Positions 10,684 to 19,400 of a DNA stretch of 47,065 nucleotides are shown one piece after another. The notes below the pieces were generated by a model that ran no database searches, was not told the origin of the DNA, and worked only from the letters and a program-made list of their open reading frames with translations. Both the position numbers and the translations under genes were made by a program. Position 1 is the stretch's first letter. Each line of letters begins with the position of its first letter. Source of the stretch: Lentisphaerota bacterium (lineage in GTDB: Bacteria > Verrucomicrobiota > Kiritimatiellia > CAIQIC01 > Lenti-01); NCBI GenBank assembly GCA_012514035.1, contig JAAZBB010000004.1, positions 1-47,065 on the forward strand, read 5' to 3'.

Positions 10684-10786
10684 GGAGTCAGACGCTAGGG
10701 CAGATTGAGCGACCAGCTGCCCGCCAAGTTGCCGAGCGTGGACTTGGCAGAAAGTTGAGGAACTGGCCTCCCTCACGTCTGACTCC
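10684..10786. repeat. Nested inverted-repeat element (possible REP/MITE-like unit)
   Basis: GGAGTCAGACG (10684-10694) and its exact complement CGTCTGACTCC (10776-10786) bracket 81 bp that contain a second hairpin, GCCAAGT...ACTTGGC. There is no coding sequence. Ends of this kind resemble the GTCAGAC-type repeats mobilised by REP-associated tyrosine transposases, but none is present in the window. Confidence 0.55.
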
Positions 10787-10802
10787 CAGTTTTATACCCC
10801 CT

Positions 10803-11552
10803 TCACGTCAGCCACCACCAGGCCAGGGCGCTGGGAATCACCTGCATGGTCGCATTGTCCCACCCGTGGGGCGAAATCGCTTCGGCCAAGGCGGAGGCGG
10901 CGGCAATCGCCAGCAGCCTGGACATGCCGCCATGCGCCAACGTGATTTCCGGCGACACCACGGCGGCCAAGGCGAGGGCTGCGGCCGACATGACCAAAAC
11001 CGCGGCGGAGCCTTCCAGGGTCCGGCCAGCCGGGACGGAAGGCAGCGATTTCACGCGGTAGGGGTGTTTTCCGAACATCGTGCCGATCGGTTCTCCAATG
11101 GCATCCCCGAGTCCGGCCACCAGATAACCGGCGACCGCAACGGACCCGAACAGGATATTGCTGATCAATCCGCCCAGCAGCGTCGTAACATAGGGCACAA
11201 GGATGAAAAAGGTCCGGTGCGGCTCATCCTTTTCCCGGGCCATGGCTTCGTAGAGCATGCTGCCGGGGCCCCGCCAGACCGCAAAGAAGACCGCCAACGT
11301 GCACATGCCCCCGAACAGGCAAACCGCCGGGGTGCCCAGGCGCCCTTGCAGCCCGGCCACGGTGCCGAAGATCAGAAAATGGAAAATCTTGCGCGTGTAG
11401 CCGGTTTTCGTGCCTTTGCGTTTCAGCCAGCCGGCCATCCACAGCGCCGTGAAAGACCACGCCAAACCCAGAGGCCCGCCGATGGCGAGTTCTTTCCACG
11501 TGGGAAGGTTGTCGATGAAAAACCCCGCCACCCTCGCAACAGCCTCGTTCAT
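10803..11552 (-). CDS. Phytol/dolichol kinase-like integral membrane protein (CTP transferase superfamily)
   Basis: The product (249 residues) is almost entirely hydrophobic, with about seven membrane segments. It carries RKIFHF early and GLGDAIGEPIGTMFGKHPY followed by GRTLEGS late. These match the CTP-dependent polyprenol/phytol kinase and phosphatidate cytidylyltransferase-like family (PF01148), where the GD..(G)..G and K/RT.EGS motifs bind the nucleotide. It probably phosphorylates a long-chain isoprenoid alcohol or a lipid at the inner membrane; the substrate is not predictable. The start at 11552 was chosen over a longer frame because it overlaps the upstream stop by ATGA and the extra N-terminal residues are low-complexity sequence antisense to nothing recognisable. 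It is coupled to the cysteine-rich protein at 11549-12361. Confidence 0.75.
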   Translation of the reverse strand: MNEAVARVAGFFIDNLPTWKELAIGGPLGLAWSFTALWMAGWLKRKGTKTGYTRKIFHFLIFGTVAGLQGRLGTPAVCLFGGMCTLAVFFAVWRGPGSMLYEAMAREKDEPHRTFFILVPYVTTLLGGLISNILFGSVAVAGYLVAGLGDAIGEPIGTMFGKHPYRVKSLPSVPAGRTLEGSAAVLVMSAAALALAAVVSPEITLAHGGMSRLLAIAAASALAEAISPHGWDNATMQVIPSALAWWWLT

Positions 11553-12361
11553 ATCCCGACCGCTCCGCCCGGACTTCGGAGCAGCGGTGCCGCCTCGGCC
11601 CCGGACCGGCTTGCTGGCTCCCTCCGCGGATAGAGCACGTTGCCCCGCCGTTGAAATTGAACCGCGCCCGCCGGTTCCCGCGCCGCCGCACGCAGCATCG
11701 CCGCCATGCCCTGCCGATTCGTTTCGCAGATGGCGGTCTGCTCCTGTTTGTTTCCGCGATCTGCCTGCAGCCAGGTGGGATAGTCGCGGCAATCGCCCGT
11801 CTCAAACGGAACCAGCCATCCCCGTATGCCCGCGGCCAACAGCCCGGTCGCAAAGGGCTTCAATGAATACCGGCACAGGGTGAACAGGCCAGAGGCAAAC
11901 CGACCTTCCGCGAGGGCTGGTGCAAACACGTCGAAGAGGATATCCCGGGCCGACGTCATGATGTAGACAGCGGCACCGGCCCGCCCCGCCAGAGTTCCGA
12001 ATTCCCGGATGACGCATTGCCGGCAAGCCGCGGGCACAGCCGTCATCCCCGTCCCGTCCGGATTTTCAAGATACAGGCAATCATGGTTCGGCCGGCAGGC
12101 CGGACAGAGCGGATCCAGTGGCTTCAGGCAGAAGCCCAGGCCAACGATCGAACGTGCGCCGCCATCAAATGATCCGGATGCCTGACCGCCAGGCAAGGCC
12201 GTCACGCCGTCGGAGAGTTTCAGTGCATGGGCGGCCCTCACCGCCCGGATGGTCCGTACGGGGTGCGGGAGTGCGATCCGCCGGCAGAACTGCCAGCCAT
12301 ATTCCCGGATGAGACTATGCAGGCAGAATGCCCACATTCCTCCTTGGCAAGGTGCATTCAT
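11549..12361 (-). CDS. Cysteine-rich protein of unknown function
   Basis: A 270-residue protein that I do not recognise with confidence. It has clustered cysteines: CPACRPNHDC near residues 84-93, CRQC near 112-115, then single cysteines in LCRYSLKP and GDCRDY. There is no signal peptide or clear membrane segment. The CxxC arrangement suggests bound metal or an iron-sulphur cluster; the pattern is distantly reminiscent of DUF116-type proteins, but this is only an impression. The last 50 residues become low-complexity and may be poorly conserved. It overlaps the kinase-like gene by ATGA, so the two are translationally coupled and probably act in one pathway, perhaps lipid or quinone related. 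An alternative start is Met9. Confidence 0.6.
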   Translation of the reverse strand: MNAPCQGGMWAFCLHSLIREYGWQFCRRIALPHPVRTIRAVRAAHALKLSDGVTALPGGQASGSFDGGARSIVGLGFCLKPLDPLCPACRPNHDCLYLENPDGTGMTAVPAACRQCVIREFGTLAGRAGAAVYIMTSARDILFDVFAPALAEGRFASGLFTLCRYSLKPFATGLLAAGIRGWLVPFETGDCRDYPTWLQADRGNKQEQTAICETNRQGMAAMLRAAAREPAGAVQFQRRGNVLYPRREPASRSGAEAAPLLRSPGGAVGI

Positions 12362-12394
12362 GGTCTGTCATCCGGTTTCCTTGTTGATCCAGTT

Positions 12395-12901
12395 TTATCC
12401 CTCATTCTTTCCTTTTCTGCATTTGAAGACCATGGCCAGGGCCCAGGCCGCCACGGCCGCCAGATAGAGGCCCAGGCTCAGCCAGACGTGGTTCAGCCGG
12501 TCCGTCTGCCCCATATGGACCTGAAAGGTCTGTCCGGCGAGGTCGAACCAATACAGCATGGTGAGCGTGCCCAGCCACAACAGGCAATTGCGCAAGTGGT
12601 CCAACGTCTTCTGCCGCCGTTCCGGTGCCAGCCAGTATTTCTTGTTGGGCATGTTGATCAGGGCATCGGGCAACCTGGTCAGGGCCAGGCCGAAGCCAAG
12701 AAAGCTCGCCGCCAGAATGGAGATCGTGCCCACCTGCAGGCGCAGGAATTGTCCCTTGCCGCACCATCCATCCGGCTGGCCTGCTGGGTTGAAATGGCAG
12801 GCGACCTCCGCCGGGAGGCGGGGATAGTGCCAAAGCACCTGCCCGAGGCATACGAGAACGAGCAGCAGGAAGATCATCAGGGGCAAGATCTTTTTTTCCA
12901 T
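12395..12901 (-). CDS. DUF1648-domain membrane protein
   Basis: The product (168 residues from the ATG) begins with a membrane helix. The extracytoplasmic segment YPRLPAEVACHFNPAGQPDGW follows in two parts (YPRLPAEVACHFN, then GQPDGW), the hallmark of DUF1648 (PF07853) seen in SdpI-like immunity and signalling proteins. Three further membrane helices follow, near residues 60-80, 115-130 and 140-160, with a basic C-terminus. The role is unknown in this group. An upstream TTG would add five residues. It lies between the cysteine-rich protein and the Ig-like protein, all on the minus strand, with short gaps that allow co-transcription. Confidence 0.72.
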   Translation of the reverse strand: MEKKILPLMIFLLLVLVCLGQVLWHYPRLPAEVACHFNPAGQPDGWCGKGQFLRLQVGTISILAASFLGFGLALTRLPDALINMPNKKYWLAPERRQKTLDHLRNCLLWLGTLTMLYWFDLAGQTFQVHMGQTDRLNHVWLSLGLYLAAVAAWALAMVFKCRKGKNEG

Positions 12902-12944
12902 AGCTTTCAACCCCAAACGGTGCGATGCAAACGCGGCGGCGGCC

Positions 12945-13739
12945 TCACGGTCCGGTCCGGAAGGTGTAGAGGATCGGATCGAGGGGCACCCCCGCGGCGC
13001 TCTGGAAGTTCCGGTGGGACGGACTGTTTAAGCCCAGACGATATTGACGGTTGGGTTCCAGGCGAACCGGCAGAATGCAGGTGTGGCCATCGGCCATCCA
13101 GGCGGGACCTTGGCCTTCTGGAATCGGAGGATATTCCTCGCCACCGCCGGTCCACGAGAACCCGCCGCCCATCGGCACGCTGAACGTGACGCGTAATTCC
13201 GTTGTGCGGGGGTCGACGGCGGTCGCGCCGTTGGCCGGGCGCATGTCCGTCACGACCGGCTTGTACACTTGCGCCTCCAGTTCCGGGCTGGCGCCCCGGG
13301 TGGTGAAATAGACCGCCGCCGGCCGGGCGGGCACCCCCGCGGCACTATGAAAATTACGGTAGCTCTTGGAATTAATGCCCACGCGGTAGTAACGCCCCGC
13401 GGCCAGGCTCACGGGCAAGACCGCGGTGCGCACATCGCGCCAGTACGGACGCTGGTTCTCTGGGATGGGCGGATAATCGGGCCCGCCTCCGGTCCACGAA
13501 AAGCCCGGCGCCATGTCCCGGTCGAAGGTCACCACGATTTCGCGGGTGGCGGGATCCACGTCCGTCGCCCCCGCAGCCGGCGCCATGGCGACGATGCGCG
13601 GCGGACTTTCGTTCTCCGCAATCCCCGGGCCGGCAGCCCCTGGTGCAGTTTCCTGGGCCAGCACCGCGCTGACCGCCCCCGCGCAAAATGCCACTACCAC
13701 CAATGGAATCCCCAACCTGATCGCCAGCCTCCGAGTCAT
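12945..13739 (-). CDS. Secreted protein with two duplicated SbsA/Big_5-type Ig-like domains
   Basis: 264 residues. The start at 13739 has GGGAGG seven bases upstream and gives a clean signal peptide (MTRRLAIRLG, hydrophobic run, VLAQ). After it come two tandem copies of one domain of about 100 residues: the first contains PRIVAMAPAAGATDVDP, FSWTGGGPDYPPIPE and YRVGINSKSYRNF; the second contains PANGATAVDP, FSWTGGGEEYPPIPE and YRLGLNSPSHRNF. The 'P.nGatdVdp...i.vtFs.pM' pattern is that of bacterial Ig-like domain 5 (PF13205). There is no enzyme motif, so it is probably an envelope or adhesion protein in the periplasm. The duplicated WTGGG..YPPIPE motif is unusually well kept between copies, which suggests a binding surface. 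Confidence 0.75.
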   Translation of the reverse strand: MTRRLAIRLGIPLVVVAFCAGAVSAVLAQETAPGAAGPGIAENESPPRIVAMAPAAGATDVDPATREIVVTFDRDMAPGFSWTGGGPDYPPIPENQRPYWRDVRTAVLPVSLAAGRYYRVGINSKSYRNFHSAAGVPARPAAVYFTTRGASPELEAQVYKPVVTDMRPANGATAVDPRTTELRVTFSVPMGGGFSWTGGGEEYPPIPEGQGPAWMADGHTCILPVRLEPNRQYRLGLNSPSHRNFQSAAGVPLDPILYTFRTGP

Positions 13740-13927
13740 GGTTTGCCTCCCGGTCGTTTGTCTGTTTTTGGACGATGTCCCCGGCCTGAAGAAGTAGTGT
13801 CTCCCGTTCCGCGACTTTGGCAAGCCGGTACTGTCCATTGGCCATGAAATGATGCCTGCTGGCGCATCCCGTCATCGTGGGCCACCGGAAAAGTTCGCGC
13901 CGGAAGGCCAAACGGCCCCGCGCAGAG

Positions 13928-13946
13928 TTTTCCACGGTGTGGAAAA
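13928..13946. repeat. TTTTCCAC/GTGGAAAA palindrome, copy 1
   Basis: TTTTCCACGGTGTGGAAAA: 8-base arms around a 3-base centre, between the Ig-like gene and the symporter stop. Related copies lie at 32405-32470 (inside a gene) and 46076-46094. Confidence 0.65.
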
Positions 13947-13983
13947 TCCGGTTCGCAACGAAGCTCGGCGCGGTGTTCTGAAA

Positions 13984-15885
13984 TCAGGCCGACGGCTTGG
14001 GGCCGCCATAGACGTAGTCCACGTAGGACTTATCCATGGGCCGGGTGATGAGCGCCACGACCACCGCCGTCAGGAGCGACAGCGGCAGGGCCACGACGAT
14101 CGGATCCACCACGGTCCAGGTCAGGCTCCAGGTGGCCGGCACGAGATTAGGCTTGCCGAACCAGGCTTGGGACAGGCCGATGCCCGCCGCGGTCTTGCCG
14201 TTGACGAACAACAGCCAGAATCCGCTGGTCAGGAACCCGACCAGCAGCGAGGCCACCGCCGCGGGCTTGGTCATTCGCCTCCAGAACAGCCCCAGCACAA
14301 ACAGGGGCAGGAAGGACGAGGCGCACAGGCCCATGAAGATCGCCGTGGCCAAGGCAATGATGTTGCCGCGAACATACTTGCCCAGCACCAGCGCCACCAC
14401 GATGCCGACGATGATGGCGAAGCGGGTGATGTGGATGGACTTGGACCCGTGCTCGTGGTGGCCGTACTGCTCGAACACGTCGCGGCCCAGCGCGGTGCCC
14501 ATCGTGTGGAACTGGCTGGACATGGTGCTCATGGCGGCCGACAGCAGCGTCAGCATGAACACCACGCCGAACCAGTGCGGCAGCGCGCTGCGGACGTAGG
14601 CGGGGATGAGCGTGTCGGTGTTGCCTTGCAGGGTGGTGCCGGGCCCGACCGAACGCAGGACAGCGATCAGGTGCGGCTTGAGCACGTCGGTGGCGCCGCC
14701 CGGGCCGTGGAGGATTTCGGTCTTGTCCGTCCACAGCACGTAGTTGAGGGCGGCATCTTCGCCGGCGCCGGGCAAGCGATAGCTCACGAACCGTTTGGCG
14801 CGCGCCTTGACTTCGTCGGTGGCGTTGGCCGGCACCAGCGTTAGCTTACCCTTGCCGTCCGGCCCGGGATCCAGCAGGGCCGCGTCATCCACCACCTGGC
14901 AGGTGATCTGTTCCCGTTGGGCGAAATAGACATTGGACAGCGCGCCCACCGTGAAGGCCACGCCGGTCATGAACAGGATGAAGATGCCACCGGCCGCCGT
15001 GGCCCGGTTGAGGGCCTGCTTGGACTTGACGGTCATGAAGCGGACGATGAGCTGCGGTTGGGCCAGCACGCCGATGCCCACGCCCATCACGATGGTCGAG
15101 ACCAGAACCCACCACATGTGATAGCCCACGGCCCCCGGCATGGGCGTGCCGGGCGCGGCAAAGCCGAACTTCGGCATGGCGGTCCAGCCCTGGTGGCCGA
15201 TGGCCTTCAGGAAGCCCGGCACCTCGTCTTTCATCGCCCCGAGCGCGGTGTGGGCTTCGGTGACGCCCCCGAGCAGCCCGTAGGTGGCAAACAGGAGGAC
15301 CGCCATGCCCACGAGCATGATGGCACCCTGCAGGGCATCGGTCAGCATCACGCCCTTGAGGCCGCCCGCGATCACGTAGGCTGCCACGATTATCGCGAAG
15401 ATGTAGAGCGCGCCGTTATAGGAAATGTGGAAGATCGGGGCCATGAATTCGGCGCCGCCGACCATCACGGCCATCGCATAGAGCGGCATGAAACAGAAGA
15501 TGATCAGCGCGCACGCCACCTGCAGAAAGCGGCTGTCATAGCGCTTGGCAATCAGTTCGGGGAAGGTGTGCGCGTCGAGGTGGTGTCCCATCCGCCGGGT
15601 GGGGTTGCCGAGGAACACGAACGCAATGAAAATGCCGACAAAAATATTCAGCACGGTCAGCCACAGCACGCCCATGCCGAGGCTGGCGGCGGTGCCGCCG
15701 AAGCCCACGATCGCGGAGGTGCTGATGAACGTGGCGCCGTAGGACAGCGCCATGACGATCGGATTCGCGCTGCGGCCCGCCACGAGGTAGTCCGCCGCCG
15801 TCTTTGTGCGCTGGTAGCCGAGATACCCCAGGTAGCCCGTCACCATCAGGTAGAAAATGACCAGTATGATGCTTATCAAATCCAT
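13984..15885 (-). CDS. Sodium:solute symporter (SSS family)
   Basis: 633 residues with about 13 membrane helices. The SSS signature regions are present: TAADYLVAGRS, then SYGATFISTSAIVGFGG near residues 48-64, then AAYVIAGGLKGVMLTDALQG near 190. These belong to the family that uses the sodium gradient to take up solutes such as acetate, pantothenate, proline or sugars; the substrate is not evident. A hydrophilic insertion of about 100 residues near 340-440 (with QVVDDAALLDPGPDG) exceeds the usual 500-550 residue length. The start at 15885 has AAGGAGG eight bases upstream. The small membrane partner ends 11 bases upstream, the standard arrangement for symporters with an accessory subunit. Confidence 0.9.
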   Translation of the reverse strand: MDLISIILVIFYLMVTGYLGYLGYQRTKTAADYLVAGRSANPIVMALSYGATFISTSAIVGFGGTAASLGMGVLWLTVLNIFVGIFIAFVFLGNPTRRMGHHLDAHTFPELIAKRYDSRFLQVACALIIFCFMPLYAMAVMVGGAEFMAPIFHISYNGALYIFAIIVAAYVIAGGLKGVMLTDALQGAIMLVGMAVLLFATYGLLGGVTEAHTALGAMKDEVPGFLKAIGHQGWTAMPKFGFAAPGTPMPGAVGYHMWWVLVSTIVMGVGIGVLAQPQLIVRFMTVKSKQALNRATAAGGIFILFMTGVAFTVGALSNVYFAQREQITCQVVDDAALLDPGPDGKGKLTLVPANATDEVKARAKRFVSYRLPGAGEDAALNYVLWTDKTEILHGPGGATDVLKPHLIAVLRSVGPGTTLQGNTDTLIPAYVRSALPHWFGVVFMLTLLSAAMSTMSSQFHTMGTALGRDVFEQYGHHEHGSKSIHITRFAIIVGIVVALVLGKYVRGNIIALATAIFMGLCASSFLPLFVLGLFWRRMTKPAAVASLLVGFLTSGFWLLFVNGKTAAGIGLSQAWFGKPNLVPATWSLTWTVVDPIVVALPLSLLTAVVVALITRPMDKSYVDYVYGGPKPSA

Positions 15886-15896
15886 GGCGGGCCTCC

Positions 15897-16073
15897 TTAC
15901 AGCGCGTCCTCGACTTCCTGCTTCTCTTCCTTGGCCCAGTCCACGTCTTCCTTCTTCACGGGCTCCTCGCCCTGATTCCAGTAAACGATGCCATAGACCA
16001 CGCACACCACCGCGCTCGCCAGGCTCAGCACATAGGCCAGCCATACCGCCGGACTTTCAATTCCCAGGACCAT
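15897..16073 (-). CDS. Small symporter-associated membrane protein
   Basis: 58 residues: one membrane helix (about 7-28, with WLAYVLSLASAVVCVVYG) followed by a charged tail (KKEDVDWAKEEKQEVEDAL). Short proteins of this design are encoded just upstream of SSS symporters in many bacteria and are annotated as symporter small accessory proteins. The start at 16073 has AAGGAGG five bases upstream; a longer frame to 16124 has no such support. Together with the symporter it forms a two-gene operon. Confidence 0.8.
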   Translation of the reverse strand: MVLGIESPAVWLAYVLSLASAVVCVVYGIVYWNQGEEPVKKEDVDWAKEEKQEVEDAL

Positions 16074-16421
16074 CGCGACCTCCTTGTTCCGTGGCGGGCC
16101 AAACCACCGGCCCTTTGACGCCATTCAAACTGCCATCTTCAAGGCCGCTGTTTCTACAAAGCAATACAAAAATTGGTCACATCCTCTCTTTTTTCCCAAG
16201 CTTCAGACGGCGGGATCAGCTGCAGTTGCAATTGAATGCAAGAATTCAGCCTGAGGCTGAACGATGAACCGGATCCGTTTGGTGTACCCGCATTGGCGGG
16301 CATCCGTCCACGGCACCTGACATCACGGGATCGAACATTCCATCGCAAATGCGCCCATTGCGCCCAGCCAGGACAGATTCCGGTGGCACATTACCGCCGA
16401 CGGGGTTACAATTCTGGCATC
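16074..16421. other. Divergent intergenic region
   Basis: 348 bp between the divergent small symporter partner and the giant surface protein. Apart from the plus-strand promoter at 16384-16412, no further gene or clear repeat was seen. Confidence 0.5.
16384..16412 (+). promoter_or_regulatory. Promoter of the giant surface protein, possibly giving a leaderless mRNA
   Basis: TACAAT (16407-16412) lies nine bases before the ATG at 16422, with the weaker TGGCAC (16384-16389) 17 bases further upstream. Transcription should begin at or within a few bases of the start codon, and no ribosome binding site is present. Confidence 0.45.
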
Positions 16422-19400
16422 ATGCATCCACGTATTCCTTTCTTTCCGCGGATCGTCTGGATATTCCTCCTGCTGACCCTCGGGACGCTCCCCCTTGGTG
16501 CCCAGGTTCGCATCAGCGAGTTCATGGCCGCCAACGCCACTGGTCTGCAGGACGAGGACGGCGACTTTACCGACTGGATCGAGCTGTACAATGCCGGCGG
16601 CGGCGCGGTGAACCTGGCCGGCTGGCACCTGACGGACGATCCCGCCGACCTGGCGCGCTGGACGTTGCCCGCCACCAATTTGCCTGCCGGTGGCTTCCTC
16701 GTGGTGCATGCATCGGGCAAGGACCGGACTTCCCCGCGCCTCCATGCCAGTTTCAGCCTGGCCGCCGGCGGCGAATACCTGGCCCTGGTCCGCCCGGACG
16801 GCACCACGATCGAGTCCGAATACGCGCCCGCCTATCCGGAACAATACGATGATGTTTCTTACGGCATCCAAACCCACGGCAGCAATCCCACGCTGCGAGC
16901 GGGACGGGCCGGTTACCTGATCCGCCGCACCCCGGGCGCCGCCAACCTGGGCTGGCCCGCCTCCCACCCGGCCTATGCCGATGAGTCCGTCGCCCAGATC
17001 AATATCTCCATTTCCGGATCCGACTGGAACCGCCTGATGGACGACCCCTGGAGCGAAACCTACCGCCCCATCGACCTGCGCTTCCGCCATGGCGACATTG
17101 ACGTCACCGTCAGCAACGCCGGCATCCGGTGCCGCGGCAACACCAGCCGCGAGAAACAGCCCCGCTCGTTCAACATCGGCCTCGACGCCTTCGTGCCGGA
17201 CCAGACCCTCTTCGGGCTGGAGCGTCTGTATCTCAACAGCGATGTCAACGACCCCTCCACCGCCCGTCCCAAGATCCTCAACGACCTCGCCGGGGCGCTG
17301 GGCCTGCCGGTCTCCCGGGCCAACCACGTGGCCCTGGTTGTGTCGAACACCGGCACCCGCACGGTCTTCTTCGACGCGTTGCGCAACAACACCGAGGCGG
17401 TGGATGACGTCTTCCTCGAGCGGTGCTTCGGCAACAAGCGCGGCAACCTCTACAAATGCAACAACCGGGAATGGCCGGCCTCCCTGACCTATCTCGGGGC
17501 GTCCGGCGCGGACTACATCGGCAACGGCACCACCTACGAGCTGAAGTACGTCGGCGCCGGCGACACCAGCTACACCGATCTGGCCACCTTCGTCACGCTC
17601 CTCAACGAGACTTCCGATGCCGACTTCCCCCACGCCATCATGCAGGTCTTTGACGTGGACAGCTTCCTGCGGTTCCTGGCCTTCGACGTGCTGACCGGCA
17701 ACTGGGACGACTATTGGGGCAACTCCAACAACTACCACCTGTTCCGCCATCCGGACACCGGCCGCTGGTCGTACATTCCCTACGATTTCGACAACGCCAT
17801 GGGAATCAACTGGATCGACTACGACTGGGGCACGCGGAATATCTACACGTGGGGCAATTTCAATGGCAACGGCGCCCCCCTGGCCACGCGCCTCCTGGAC
17901 GTTCCGGAATTCAAGAAGCGCTACAGCTTCTACATGAAGCAAATGCTCGACACGCTGTATTCCAACGCGCAGCTCAATCCCGGCATCTTCCAGATCCGCT
18001 CGAACCTGACCGCCGCCCTGCCCTTCGAAACCGGATCCGTCTCGAACATGAAGGAACGCGAACGTGATCGCTATGGCTACGACGACTGGCCGTACTGGTC
18101 TTATGAGCAGTTCTTCTATTCCTATGTGGACGCCCAAGGGCCCTGGAACGGGAATGTTCCCAACGACTACGGCATCACCAATTTCATTGGCGTCCGGCGG
18201 GCCAGCGCCCTCGGCCAACTCAACCTCGAGAACATCGCCCCCGTGCTTTCCGATTTCGTTTTGGCGCCCAACCTGCCCGGCACCAATGACACCCTGGCCG
18301 TCTCCATCCGCGCCTTCGACGACGGCGACGTCAGCAGCGTCACGTTCTTCCATTCGTTCCAGGGCGGGCCCACCCAATCGGTGCCGATGGTCCTCGGGCC
18401 CGACGGCGTCTATGCGGCCGTGATTCCCGCTTTCGGCGCCACCGGAACCGTCCGCTATTCCGTGAGCGCCGTGGATAACACCGGCAAAACCACCACCCAC
18501 CCCTATGGCGGATCGAGCCGCGCCGCCACGGTTGTCATCGACAGCGCGGCACTCGATCTGATCGTCTCCGAGCTGAACTACAACCCCTATGACCTCACGC
18601 CCGCCGAAATCGCCGCGGGCCTGACCGATCCCCAAACCCTCGAGTTCGTCGAACTGTTCAACTCCGGGTCTGCGCCCCTGAACCTCGCCGGGTTCAAGCT
18701 CCAGGTTGGCATCGCCGCGGTCTTGCCCGCTTTCACCCTCGCCCCGGGCGAACACGCCGTCGTCGTCAAGGACGCCGACGCCTTCCGGATCCGCTACACC
18801 AACACCGCCATCCGCATCATCGGCACATTCTCCGGCAACCTCAGCAACAGCGGCGAGACTCTCCGCCTCGACGACGCCCAGGGCGGCGTGATCGCCACGA
18901 TCACCTACGAGGACGGCGGTGACTGGCCCGGCCGGGCCGACGGCGACGGCAGCTCGCTCGAACTGATCGACGCCGCGGCCGGCTATGCCGATCCGGAAAA
19001 CTGGCGCTCCAGCTCCGAATACGGCGGCTCGCCCGGCGTCGCCGGCCTCGGCCCCGACAACCGCCTCGTCGTCAATGAGGTTCTCAGCCATACCGACCCG
19101 CCGTTGTCTGACAGCATCGAACTCTTCAACACCACCGAGGGCGCCATCGCCATCGGCGGGTGGTTCCTCAGTGATTCCAAAAGCAACTACCGCAAATACA
19201 CCATCCCCGCCGGCACCGTTGTGCCCGCCGGCGGCTACCTGGTGTTCAACGAAACCAATCATTTCAATGCTTCCGGAGGCAGCAACACCAACGACTTCGC
19301 CCTCGACGGCGCCCATGGCGACGATGTCTACCTGCTCCAGGCCGATTCCTCCGGACGCCTCGTGCGCTTCGTGGACCACGTGGAATTCGGGGCGGCCCCC

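Larger units (their letters stand above)
9903..10802. other. 900-bp geneless control and repeat region
   Basis: No credible coding sequence was found on either strand. The region holds the two diverged repeats (9971-10030 and 10569-10629), the paired TTAATTAA palindromes with a plus-strand promoter (10203-10297), and a nested inverted repeat (10684-10786). It separates the nuclease gene from the kinase-like gene; both are on the minus strand. Confidence 0.6.

Noticed and set aside
16384..16399. TGGCAC upstream of the giant surface gene as a sigma-54 promoter
   Set aside because: The -12 TTGC element at the required distance is absent; a sigma-70 -10 box fits better.
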